Assembly (NCBI RefSeq): GCF_004364345.1
Contig: NZ_SOCA01000001.1
Coordinates: forward strand, 868,001-932,000
Direction: 5' to 3'
Source of the DNA: Prosthecobacter fusiformis
GTDB lineage: Bacteria; Verrucomicrobiota; Verrucomicrobiia; Verrucomicrobiales; Verrucomicrobiaceae
Length of the DNA: 64,000 bases
Positions 1-7,742 of this stretch are shown one piece after another. Both the position numbers and the translations under genes were made by a program. Within the stretch, counting starts at the first letter, position 1; each line of letters begins with the position of its first letter. Below the pieces are notes generated by a model. It did no database searches and had not been told where the DNA came from. It saw only the letters and a list, made by a program, of their open reading frames with translations.

Positions 1-1
1 C

Positions 2-556
2 GCACACCAGCCTCGCTTGATCCTGGATCTCGCTACCGGCAGCGGAGACCTCGCCCGCGAGCTTCAACGTCGGTGCCCAAATGCCAAAGTACTGGGAGCC
101 GACTTCTCGCTGCCCATGATGCGCGAGGCCCAGGCCCATCACTTCAGCCAGCTCGTAGCCGCCGACGGCATGAACCTGCCCTTCCAAAGTGGAGCCTACG
201 ATGCCCTCACCGTTGCCTTCGGCCTGCGAAACATGGCCTCCTGGCCTGAAGCTTTGCAAGAGATGAGCCGGGTATTGAAAACCGGAGGCCGCCTATACGT
301 CCTCGATTTCTCCCTGCCCACCCTCCCCCTCATCCGACCCGCCTATCTCTTCTACCTCAAGAAGATCATGCCTCGCATCGCCGGCTGGATCACCGGAGAA
401 CGCGCCGCCTACGAATACCTGTGCAGTTCCGTCGAGCGCTTCCCCTCCGGGTCCGCCATGGAGCAACTTATCCAGAATGCCGGCTTCACAGGCGTCAAAT
501 CCCACCGCCTTTCCCTCGGCATCGCCTCCCTATACATCGGCATCAAAACCTCTTGA
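2..556 (+). CDS. ubiE: Demethylmenaquinone/ubiquinone C-methyltransferase UbiE/MenG (5' end cut by window)
   Basis: The protein is a class I SAM-dependent methyltransferase; this family methylates demethylmenaquinone in the last step of menaquinone synthesis at the membrane. The reading frame is open to the window edge, so the N-terminus is missing. The SAM-binding motif I (LDLATGSGDLA) lies just inside the window, followed by the acidic motif and VAFGLRNM, which is typical of UbiE. The C-terminal part (YEYLCSSVERFPSG) also matches the family. In this type of organism a menaquinone role is more likely than ubiquinone, but that is inferred. A TTG at 17 could be read as a start but would delete part of the Rossmann fold. 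Confidence 0.9.
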   Translation, partial: AHQPRLILDLATGSGDLARELQRRCPNAKVLGADFSLPMMREAQAHHFSQLVAADGMNLPFQSGAYDALTVAFGLRNMASWPEALQEMSRVLKTGGRLYVLDFSLPTLPLIRPAYLFYLKKIMPRIAGWITGERAAYEYLCSSVERFPSGSAMEQLIQNAGFTGVKSHRLSLGIASLYIGIKTS

Positions 557-567
557 TGGTGGTAAGC

Positions 568-948
568 CTATTCAGTCATCTTCAATTCAACTTCATTTCC
601 CGTAAGGTAGGCATTGAAATCAGAAGGTGATTTCATGGTGAACTCGAAATACGTCACCTCGGTGCCATGGCCTACCCTTGTTGCCGTATCAACATTGGTA
701 TGGTCTAAAATATTCACACAGGTGACCAGTCTTCTTATTCCAGCGAAAACCCATCGAGCCTTTTTCCCATTCCAGGTGAAGGAATCGTCGCACGTTTCCT
801 CACTGCCAGTGCCAAATTCACGGGCGATTTTCTCGGCTTCTTCTGGATTTTCAGCCTCCACTAAAACGATGTTCTCCCAAACAGGGAAATCCTCTTGGAC
901 ACCGTCGGTATAGACGACCTGCATCACCACATGAGCTGAGTATAGCAT
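568..948 (-). CDS. DUF4288-like hypothetical protein
   Basis: This 126-residue cytoplasmic protein has no signal peptide or membrane segment. The start MLYSAHVVMQVVY, followed by a region about handling acidic residues (VEAENPEEAEKIAREFG) and a C-terminal VTYFEFTM stretch, resembles the small DUF4288 family, whose function is unknown. It is convergent with ubiE, with an 11-base gap, and has no operon partner. An internal ATG nine codons in is an alternative start. Confidence 0.6.
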   Translation of the reverse strand: MLYSAHVVMQVVYTDGVQEDFPVWENIVLVEAENPEEAEKIAREFGTGSEETCDDSFTWNGKKARWVFAGIRRLVTCVNILDHTNVDTATRVGHGTEVTYFEFTMKSPSDFNAYLTGNEVELKMTE

Positions 949-1356
949 GACAATGATTTGAATTGGATTCCCGAGCGTGCGCTCCAGCAGTTCACTCTGA
1001 CTTCACTTTTCCGACTCATCTCTAGCCTTGCTTTTGCGACCATCGGAAACCGAATCGTGGTGCATGTAAGAGGGTAAGAAGTAACGTGAATAAGCCAAAA
1101 ATACACCTGCCTAGTTGATCATTCTGGAGTTGCACTCGAGCATTTCGGTGAGTTTTAGAGTGCCTAAAACAATCAAGGCGAACTGAAGCGCCTTTACGGT
1201 GAATAAGAAAATCAGACGGAAAGCGTGGGGCATGATCAGTCGATACCCGTTTTTTCTATTCGTCTAAGGAACACCAACGCGAAGATTCAATGGAAGCTGT
1301 TTAGCCACTTTTTATGGGGCGTCTTTGATGAAAGTATCCCTCGAGTCCCAAAGGAG
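949..1356. other. Intergenic stretch without a recognisable gene
   Basis: About 400 bases between the DUF4288 gene and the tRNA pair. Only short unsupported reading frames occur. No RNA gene, repeat or convincing terminator was recognised. Confidence 0.5.
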
Positions 1357-1428
<72 letters not shown>

Positions 1429-1441
1429 ATGTGTGTTTTGA

Positions 1442-1516
1442 TGGCTCCTGAGGTAGGGTTCGAACCTACGACCTAGTGGTTAACAGCCACCCGCTCTACC
1501 GCTGAGCTACTCAGGA
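1442..1516 (-). tRNA. tRNA-Asn (GTT anticodon)
   Basis: The minus strand gives a full cloverleaf: acceptor TCCTGAG/CTCAGGA with seven perfect pairs, D-stem GCTC/GAGC, anticodon loop CTGTTAA (GTT), T-stem GTAGG/CCTAC with loop TTCGAAC, discriminator G, and an encoded CCA at the 3' end. It is followed on the same strand by tRNA-Met and lies 100 bases downstream of the manganese transport operon. Confidence 0.95.
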
Positions 1517-1616
1517 GTGTAATCCCCGTTCTTGTGAAACGGGCCGACATACTGGCCTACCTTGGAGCATCTGGCAAGTGATTGTTTCACTGTTTGACCA
1601 GTTTTGAGCTGACGAT

Positions 1617-2459
1617 TCAGGCAGCCGCCCCTCGGCTTCTTTTCCCGGCGATCAGGCCGTGTTTGGGGGCAAAGATGAAGGCGAGGGTGAAAAAGAGTGC
1701 CTGGGCGAGGACGATGCAGGCTCCAGTGGAGCCGTTGATGAAAAAACTGGCATAGACGCCGAGGCAACTGGCTAGCACGGATGAGCTGGAGGCGATGAGC
1801 AGCATGTGGTCAAACCGGTCGGTCAGGAGGCGGGCCGTGCAGCCTGGGGTGACGAGCATGGCCACAACGAGAATGATGCCGACGGCCTGCATGGAGGCGA
1901 CGATGGTGGCGGCCAGGAGGGCCAAAAAGACATAATACGTGAGGGCGGTGTTCTGGCCGATGGCCCGTGCATGGGCGGGATCAAAGCAGAACAGGAGCAA
2001 ATCCTTCCTCATCAGCAGAGTTACCATCAGGGTGACGATGGCGGTCACGGCGGTCTGCAGCATGACGACGCGTTCGATGCCGAGGATATTGCCGAACAAA
2101 ATGTGTGTCAGATGCAGGTCTGACTCCACTTTCGAAAACATGACCAGGCCGAGGGCAAAGAGGCCGGTGAAGACGATGCCCATGACGGTATCCTCTTTGA
2201 TGCGGCTGTTGGATTTGATCCAGCCAGTGGCCGTGGCGCAAAGCAAGCCGGAAGCAAAAGCCCCGAGCGCGAGGGGAAGGCCAATGATGTAGGCGAGCAC
2301 CACACCCGGCAGGACGGCATGGGAGATGGCGTCTCCCATCAGGGACCAGCCTTTCAAAACGAGATAACAGGACAGCACGGCGCAGACGGCTCCAACAAGG
2401 GCACCGATGAGCAGCGCCTCATTCATGAAGCTGTATTGAAAAGGGTCCAGCCAGTTCAT
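1617..2459 (-). CDS. mntD: Manganese ABC transporter permease (second permease)
   Basis: A 280-residue polytopic inner-membrane protein of the ABC-3 family that carries Mn or Zn across the inner membrane. It has about eight hydrophobic segments and the family block [16 protein letters not shown] near residue 40. The start [11 protein letters not shown] is chosen because it gives a 4-base ATGA overlap with the stop of the first permease and aligns with its paralogue ([12 protein letters not shown]). An in-frame upstream extension would lie inside that gene. It is the last gene of an operon in the same binding protein, ATPase, permease, permease order as Bacillus mntABCD. Confidence 0.88.
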   Translation of the reverse strand: MNWLDPFQYSFMNEALLIGALVGAVCAVLSCYLVLKGWSLMGDAISHAVLPGVVLAYIIGLPLALGAFASGLLCATATGWIKSNSRIKEDTVMGIVFTGLFALGLVMFSKVESDLHLTHILFGNILGIERVVMLQTAVTAIVTLMVTLLMRKDLLLFCFDPAHARAIGQNTALTYYVFLALLAATIVASMQAVGIILVVAMLVTPGCTARLLTDRFDHMLLIASSSSVLASCLGVYASFFINGSTGACIVLAQALFFTLAFIFAPKHGLIAGKRSRGAAA

Positions 2460-3307
2460 AGGGCAGCAGCTTTGAAACGTTGCGCACGAGAGGCCAGCAG
2501 TCCGTGCTTGGGTGCGAGGATCAGTGCGGCTAAAAAGACCAGAGTCTGGAGGACGACGATGCAGCCACCGGTGGATCCGTTGAAGAAGTAACTGATGTAG
2601 GCACCGACCACACCGCACACAATGCCTGTGCCGGTGGCGATGCCGAGCATGCTGCCAAAACGATCCGTGAGCAGGTAAGCTGTAGCGCCAGGTGTGACCA
2701 GCATGGCGACAACGAGGCAGGCACCGACTGTCTGCAAGGCTGCGACGGCGGTGGCTGAGAGCAGGGCCAGCAGCAGGAAATTTAGAAAACGGGTATTCAG
2801 GCCGATGCTGCGCGCATGGGTTTCGTCAAAGCAGTATAACAACAAGTCTCGCCATTTAAGCCCAAGCACAAGGATGGAGATGGCGGATATAATGACCACC
2901 TGGAGGATGTCGGGATCCGAGATGGCCAGGATGTTTCCAAAGATGATGGTGCGCAGGCTGATGTTGCTTTGATACAAAGTCAGCAAGAGGAGGCCGGCGG
3001 CAAAGAAGGTGGTGAAAACGACCCCGATGACGGCATCCTCACGCAGTCTTGAGTTCGCCTTTACCCAGCCCATGCCCACCGCCGCGAGGATACCTGCAAT
3101 GAAAGCTCCGACAGAAAAGGGCAGGCCTAACATCCAGGCGACAGAGACCCCGGGCACCACGGCATGAGACAGGGCATCGCCCATCAGTGACCAGCCTTTG
3201 AGCGTGATGAAGCAGGAAAGGAATGCACAGACGCCGCCGATGAGGCCGCTGATGACAATGGCCTTCACCATGTATTCATACTGAAAGGGGATCAGCAGAT
3301 CAGTCAT
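2456..3307 (-). CDS. mntC: Manganese ABC transporter permease (first permease)
   Basis: A 283-residue ABC-3 family permease, clearly a paralogue of the following gene. The conserved block [16 protein letters not shown] sits in the first third, and the ends of both proteins share an LAPKHGLL motif. Translation is coupled on both sides by ATGA overlaps: with the ATPase stop at 3304 and with the next start at 2459. The two permeases probably form a heterodimer. The metal is inferred as Mn from the binding protein and the MntR regulator. Confidence 0.9.
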   Translation of the reverse strand: MTDLLIPFQYEYMVKAIVISGLIGGVCAFLSCFITLKGWSLMGDALSHAVVPGVSVAWMLGLPFSVGAFIAGILAAVGMGWVKANSRLREDAVIGVVFTTFFAAGLLLLTLYQSNISLRTIIFGNILAISDPDILQVVIISAISILVLGLKWRDLLLYCFDETHARSIGLNTRFLNFLLLALLSATAVAALQTVGACLVVAMLVTPGATAYLLTDRFGSMLGIATGTGIVCGVVGAYISYFFNGSTGGCIVVLQTLVFLAALILAPKHGLLASRAQRFKAAAL

Positions 3308-4212
3308 TCCCCCACCTCCTTGGCGCGTTCTTTGACCAGGGCTTCCCTGCCCTGGCGATCTGTGTATTCCAGGTGGCCGTCTTTGCCGAAGACCAGTGGC
3401 CGTTCATCATCGGTCAGAAGCTTCACGGTGCGGCCATCGTGTTCCTGTATGGTGGAGTGCTCAAAGTGGAACTGACGCAGTACGCCGCCAAAGGCATGGG
3501 TCAGATTGGCCTCCGTGAAGACTGTTTCGGTTGGCCCATAGGCAAGCACCGTGCGGTTAATGAGCACCACCTGATCACAAAACTCCGGCACACTGCCGAG
3601 GTTATGGGTGGAGACGAGGATGATGTGACCTTCTTCACGCAGTGAGCGCAGCAGCTCAATGATGGCCGTCTCTGTCTGTACATCCACGCCAGTAAAGGGT
3701 TCATCCAGCAGCATGATGCGGCCTTTTTGAGCCAGGGCCCGGGCCAGGAAAACACGCTTTTTTTGGCCACCCGAGAGCTCGCCAATCTGGCGATCTCGGA
3801 ATGCAGTCATGCCCACGCGTTCCAGGCATTCCTGGACGATGCGCTTATCTTCAGCGCGGGGAATGCGCAGGAAGTTCATGTGCCCATAGCGCCCCATCAT
3901 TACCACATCCCAAACGCTGACAGGGAAGCTCCAGTCCACCTCTTCACTCTGCGGCACATAGGCCACCAGCTTGCTGCGACGGGCGGCAGCCGCAGTGCCA
4001 CCGACGATGAGCACCTTTCCTTTAGCCGGTGCAAGGAACCCCATGATGGCCTTGAACAGGGTGCTCTTGCCGCTGCCATTCGCACCCACCAGGGCGCAGA
4101 TGGTCCCTCCATTCAGGGTGAAGGAGGCATCCCGCAGGGCGATGTGACCGTTCGTATAGGCCACGGTGACATTGGCGACTTCTACAGAGAGCGGCTGGGC
4201 GGCTGGGATCAT
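3304..4212 (-). CDS. mntB: Manganese ABC transporter ATP-binding protein
   Basis: A 302-residue ABC ATPase that powers the two permeases from the cytoplasmic side. It shows Walker [10 protein letters not shown], the signature LSGGQKKR, Walker B IMLLDEPF and the switch histidine in VSTHNLG. Family members are usually about 250 residues. Here a C-terminal tail of about 50 residues ([15 protein letters not shown]) is added, rich in charge and of unknown use. It sits 7 bases after mntA and overlaps mntC by four bases. Confidence 0.92.
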   Translation of the reverse strand: MIPAAQPLSVEVANVTVAYTNGHIALRDASFTLNGGTICALVGANGSGKSTLFKAIMGFLAPAKGKVLIVGGTAAAARRSKLVAYVPQSEEVDWSFPVSVWDVVMMGRYGHMNFLRIPRAEDKRIVQECLERVGMTAFRDRQIGELSGGQKKRVFLARALAQKGRIMLLDEPFTGVDVQTETAIIELLRSLREEGHIILVSTHNLGSVPEFCDQVVLINRTVLAYGPTETVFTEANLTHAFGGVLRQFHFEHSTIQEHDGRTVKLLTDDERPLVFGKDGHLEYTDRQGREALVKERAKEVGE

Positions 4213-4219
4213 GGCGGGT

Positions 4220-5119
4220 TCAGGGAGACGTGAACGCTTTCACGATGGTGTCTGCATTGTATTGCAGCAGTTTCAGATACGTGGGTGCTGGGCCATTGGC
4301 AGCGGTCAATGAATCCACATAAAGCACGCCGCCATACCGCGCACCGGTTTCTTTGGCCACTTGGCGCATGGCTTTGTCACTAATGGTGCTTTCAGAGAAG
4401 ACGACCGGGATACGGCTGCTGCGCACCGTATCCACGACTTTCTGCACCTGCTGTGGGGTGCCTTCTTCATCCGCATTGATGGGCCAGAGATAGAGTTCCT
4501 TCATGCCATAGTTCCGTGTCAGGTAAGAGAAGGCTCCTTCGCAGCTTACGAGCCAACGTTGCTCCTCAGGAATGGTTTCCAATGCTTTCCTCACCGGTTC
4601 ATCCACGGCACGCAGCTCAGCCGTATAGGCAGCAGCGTTGGCGTTGTAAATGGCCTCATTGGGAGGATCCAACTTGACGAGAGCCTGACGGATATTTTCC
4701 ACGTAGATGACGGCATTGGCCGGGGACATCCATGAGTGCGGATTTGGCTTGCCGCTGTAGGGGCCTTCGCCAATGCCGATGGGCTCGACCCCCTCGGTTA
4801 GCACCACACTGGGCACATCCCGCACCTGCTGGAGGAATTTTTCAAACCAGCGTTCCAGGCCCATTCCATTCCACAGGACGAGGTCCGCCTTCTGCGCCTT
4901 CACCAGATCTTGCGGGGTCGGCTCGTAGTCGTGGATCTCGGCACCGGGCTTGGTGATGGACTCGACGACGGCTGCATCACCCGCCACATTTTGGGCGATG
5001 TCCTGAATGATGGTGAAGGTGGTCAGAATGCGTTTTTTACCATCATTGACAGCCGGTGTGGATGGGCCGCAAGACACCAGAAGACTGGCGAGAAGGAGGA
5101 GGATCGAATGTCGTTTCAT
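4220..5119 (-). CDS. mntA: Manganese-binding lipoprotein of ABC transporter
   Basis: A cluster A-I metal-binding protein of 299 residues. A signal peptide ends in the lipobox LVSC, with Cys17 as the lipidated residue, so it should be a periplasmic lipoprotein. The likely ligands are His63 ([10 protein letters not shown]), His128 ([10 protein letters not shown]), Glu194 (SCEGAFSYL) and Asp269 (LYVDSLT). Glu in the third position, in an EGAF context, is the PsaA/MntC manganese pattern; zinc binders usually have His there. The His-rich loop of ZnuA is absent. This supports Mn as substrate, with Fe the other option. Confidence 0.9.
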   Translation of the reverse strand: MKRHSILLLLASLLVSCGPSTPAVNDGKKRILTTFTIIQDIAQNVAGDAAVVESITKPGAEIHDYEPTPQDLVKAQKADLVLWNGMGLERWFEKFLQQVRDVPSVVLTEGVEPIGIGEGPYSGKPNPHSWMSPANAVIYVENIRQALVKLDPPNEAIYNANAAAYTAELRAVDEPVRKALETIPEEQRWLVSCEGAFSYLTRNYGMKELYLWPINADEEGTPQQVQKVVDTVRSSRIPVVFSESTISDKAMRQVAKETGARYGGVLYVDSLTAANGPAPTYLKLLQYNADTIVKAFTSP

Positions 5120-5127
5120 ATTGAATT

Positions 5128-5940
5128 TTAAAAGCGAAAGCTCACGCCCGAAAAGACGCCAAAGTCCGGTGCGGGGCGATTCAGTCCAATGCGTACACCA
5201 GCATCGAAAACGAGGTTGTCGGTGACTGCAAAAGTGAGGCCGGTATTAAAAATACCCATGTAAGCGGCATCCTGGCCTGCGATGCCCACCAGCTCCGTAT
5301 AGAGGCCGAGAGCGTCTGTCAGGCCGAAGCCGAGCGTGGCGGAATGCACCCATTCGAGATCCTGACCACCCGTTTCGAAATCATGCACGATATCCATCTG
5401 TGCCATCAGGCCCAGGGTCACGCGCTCCGTCAGTGCACAGGAAAACGGCACGATCAAACCGCCCTCCCAGACATCTGCACTGAGCTCCGTCCCGGTGGGA
5501 ATGCTGACATACGGCATCACCCCCAGCGCGGTCTGCCCGCCCTCATTGCCCCAGATATTTTTCTTCAGCCGGACGGTGACATCGCCAAACCCGGAGAGAC
5601 GCTGGGTAGGGCCACCGGAGGAAATCTTTACCTCCTGGTAACTGTCGAAGATCACCTGCAAGTCCATGTCCTGGGCCAGTCCGGCCTTGAGGTTTACCTG
5701 ACCCCAAATCCAGGTTTCCGCCTTTTCTCCGGCAAAGTGTTCCCTGTTGTAGTCGAAGAAACTGGCCTCCACCTGGAACATGCCCGCAGGCACGGTAAAG
5801 GGGGATTCCGTGGTATCCGGGCGGTCCGTGCTCATGGGCCGAACCTCTGCCTGGGCGATGGGGGATGTGACCGGGGGACCGGCGTGGCACAGGCTGGCAG
5901 CCATCATCAACAGGGCGGGCAAAAAGAGATTGTCTGACAT
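5128..5940 (-). CDS. Outer-membrane beta-barrel protein of the mnt operon
   Basis: A 270-residue protein with a signal peptide (ending near SLCHAG), a TDRPDTTESPFTVPAGMFQ motif and a terminal Phe (GVSFRF) as in outer-membrane barrels. It resembles the Phenol_MetA_deg/transporter barrel family. It is the first gene of the mnt operon, only 8 bases before mntA, and lies next to the putative MntR operators. It may be the outer-membrane channel for manganese, which is an inference from context; the family itself has no fixed substrate. Confidence 0.75.
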   Translation of the reverse strand: MSDNLFLPALLMMAASLCHAGPPVTSPIAQAEVRPMSTDRPDTTESPFTVPAGMFQVEASFFDYNREHFAGEKAETWIWGQVNLKAGLAQDMDLQVIFDSYQEVKISSGGPTQRLSGFGDVTVRLKKNIWGNEGGQTALGVMPYVSIPTGTELSADVWEGGLIVPFSCALTERVTLGLMAQMDIVHDFETGGQDLEWVHSATLGFGLTDALGLYTELVGIAGQDAAYMGIFNTGLTFAVTDNLVFDAGVRIGLNRPAPDFGVFSGVSFRF

Positions 5941-5947
5941 GATAAAT

Positions 5948-5961
5948 TTAGGTCAGACTAA
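5948..5961. promoter_or_regulatory. Candidate MntR operator 1
   Basis: TTAGGTCAGACTAA is an imperfect 14-bp dyad of the TTAG...CTAA type. It is flanked by AAAT on the left and TTTC on the right and lies 7 bases from the start codon of the barrel gene. It shares its outer half-sites with the second dyad, centred 48 bp away. Both fit the general look of DtxR/MntR boxes. Confidence 0.6.
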
Positions 5962-5995
5962 TTTCATCAGTCTAGTCTATTGCGCAACCCAAAAG

Positions 5996-6009
5996 TTAGC
6001 CTGGGCTAA
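5996..6009. promoter_or_regulatory. Candidate MntR operator 2
   Basis: TTAGCCTGGGCTAA is a perfect dyad of six-base arms (TTAGCC/GGCTAA) around a TG centre, flanked by AAAAG and TTTTG. It lies 54 bases upstream of mntR. With operator 1 it could control both divergent genes, giving autoregulation plus manganese repression of uptake. Confidence 0.65.
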
Positions 6010-6062
6010 TTTTGATACTTTAGGCCTTTAAAATCTGTTTTTCCTCCGCGCTGCACGCTGCT

Positions 6063-6521
6063 ATGGATCTGACGATGGCCGCCAAGCGCAAAGAACCCAC
6101 AGCCCATGTCCACTCCCCGGCCATTGAGGATTACCTGGAGCAGATTCACAATCTGATCGAGGGAAAGGGGTATGCACGGGTGGTGGACATCGCTCAAAAT
6201 TTAAGCATCTCCCAGGCCAGCGTGACGAACATGATCCAGAAACTGGATGCTGAGGGGTATTTGGTCTATGAGCGCTACCGGGGTGTGGTGCTGACGGATG
6301 AAGGTCGCAAAATCGGCCAGGAAATCGCCCGTCGGCATGAGGTGCTGACGCGGCTGCTGGCGACCTTTGGCCTGGATGCGGAGACAGTGCATCATGATGT
6401 GGAAGGCATGGAGCACCACATCAGCCGCCAAACCCTGGATGTGCTGACCCTGCTGATGGAGGAGCTGGAGGGAAATCCAGAGCTGCTGAAGAAGTTGAAA
6501 CGAAAGATGTCCCGGCCCTGA
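6063..6521 (+). CDS. mntR: Manganese-dependent transcriptional regulator MntR
   Basis: A 152-residue DtxR-family repressor without the SH3 domain, so MntR-like. A winged-helix DNA-binding domain occupies residues 20-90, followed by a dimerisation/metal domain. All six metal ligands known from Bacillus MntR are present with a constant offset of 15: Asp23, Glu26, His92, Glu114, Glu117 and His118. Mn-loaded MntR normally represses uptake genes, and here it is divergent from the mnt operon. The start at 6063 is taken as first ATG; a second ATG at 6075 is possible. No clear Shine-Dalgarno sequence is seen for either. Confidence 0.93.
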   Translation: MDLTMAAKRKEPTAHVHSPAIEDYLEQIHNLIEGKGYARVVDIAQNLSISQASVTNMIQKLDAEGYLVYERYRGVVLTDEGRKIGQEIARRHEVLTRLLATFGLDAETVHHDVEGMEHHISRQTLDVLTLLMEELEGNPELLKKLKRKMSRP

Positions 6522-6583
6522 GGCGGATGAATGCCTGAAAATTAGCTCTTGGAACATGGCCGGGTACGCTGCATCATGCGCCC

Positions 6584-6862
6584 ATGAAATTACCTGTTCT
6601 CATCCTCATCGTTGTCGCCGCCATCCTGGCCTTTACCAATCCAAGTGAAGCGGACTACCGCGAGCACGTGCGTCAAGAAGCAGGCATCGCAGGAACTGTC
6701 GGTCTGGCAGTGGCGGATATCGTCTCAGGAGGCAGCAAGGGCGGCGTCCAGAGGCAAAACTTCCTCCTGGCCAGCAAGTTTTACGTCGGCGGAGACGGCG
6801 TGCTGCCACGTGAAGATGTGGCCTGGGGCATTGCAGGCCAGTTTATTGACATCAAGAAGTAA
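6584..6862 (+). CDS. Small DUF4359-like secreted or membrane-anchored protein
   Basis: 92 residues. A hydrophobic N-terminus (LPVLILIVVAAILAFTNPS) is followed by a short soluble part with YREHVRQEAG and a C-terminal FYVGGDGVL...GIAGQFIDIKK. The NPs..Y pattern after the hydrophobic segment and the overall size recall DUF4359, whose function is unknown. It stands alone between mntR and the beta-helix gene on the same strand. Confidence 0.6.
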   Translation: MKLPVLILIVVAAILAFTNPSEADYREHVRQEAGIAGTVGLAVADIVSGGSKGGVQRQNFLLASKFYVGGDGVLPREDVAWGIAGQFIDIKK

Positions 6863-6901
6863 AGGCCGCAAGAAGCCACCCATCAGGGGCGAAAAGGTCT
6901 C

Positions 6902-7687
6902 ATGCGATTTGTTCTCCCCTTTCTCCTGGCGGCTCTCGCCAGTGGCTTTCTTCATGCTGAGGCTCCACCGATCCAGGAATGGATCGATGAAGCCATCAAG
7001 GCAGGTGGCGGCGTGGTCACCATCCCGGAGGGTGAGCATATGCTGCCCCAGGGGCTGGTCATCAAAGATGCCCGCAAGCTAGCGCTGCGGGGGGTGAACA
7101 AAGAACGCTGCATCCTGAAGCTGCAAACCCGGCAGGAAGGACAGAAGGCGAGTGATTTAATCCTGATCACCGGGGCCTGCGAGACGCTGGAAATCGCGAA
7201 TTTGACCTTGGATGCAGGGCCTGAATCAAAGTCCGTGGTGTTTGTGGATGGGAACAGTGCGCCAAAGGAGACGCGGATCCAAGATATCTATGTGCGGGAC
7301 TGCCTGTTTCAGAACGTCCGGGATTATGCGGTGCTCTTTAGCAATGCGGATGCCTGTGTGGTGGAGCGGTGCAGCTTTCAAGATGGCTCTGATGCCATCG
7401 GCTTCATCCAGGGATGCCTAAAGGGCATTGCCCGCGGCAATCAGATCATCCGCATGAGCAGTGCCTTCCATCTGGAGAATTCCAGCGACTGTCTTCTGGA
7501 CGGAAACGAAGTACGAAACGGCGATCAAGGCGTGCGGATCAGCAGCCATGAGGCGGACGTGAAACCAGTGCGCCATGTCATCCGCAACAACGGTTTTTTT
7601 AACGTCCGGTTAGGCTTGCAGATCACTGGGCAGGCTCCTGAACCTGTGTTGGAGAACAATGAAAATCTGGTGAATGCCAGTCAGTGA
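6902..7687 (+). CDS. Secreted right-handed parallel beta-helix protein
   Basis: 261 residues with a signal peptide (MRFVLPFLLAALASGFLHA). The body holds repeating short beta strands with turn motifs such as IQDIYVRDCLFQNVRDYAV, VVERCSFQDGSDAIGF and CLLDGNEVRNGDQGVRIS, the pattern of PbH1 repeats. Such folds occur in polysaccharide lyases and in nitrous-oxide-type NosD proteins. No catalytic site can be named here. It probably acts in the periplasm or outside the cell, and its substrate is unknown. Confidence 0.72.
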   Translation: MRFVLPFLLAALASGFLHAEAPPIQEWIDEAIKAGGGVVTIPEGEHMLPQGLVIKDARKLALRGVNKERCILKLQTRQEGQKASDLILITGACETLEIANLTLDAGPESKSVVFVDGNSAPKETRIQDIYVRDCLFQNVRDYAVLFSNADACVVERCSFQDGSDAIGFIQGCLKGIARGNQIIRMSSAFHLENSSDCLLDGNEVRNGDQGVRISSHEADVKPVRHVIRNNGFFNVRLGLQITGQAPEPVLENNENLVNASQ

Positions 7688-7742
7688 TCCGGGTCGTCAG
7701 CCCCAGATTGATCGCCAATGACTGGAGTGACTTGTCGCCCTC

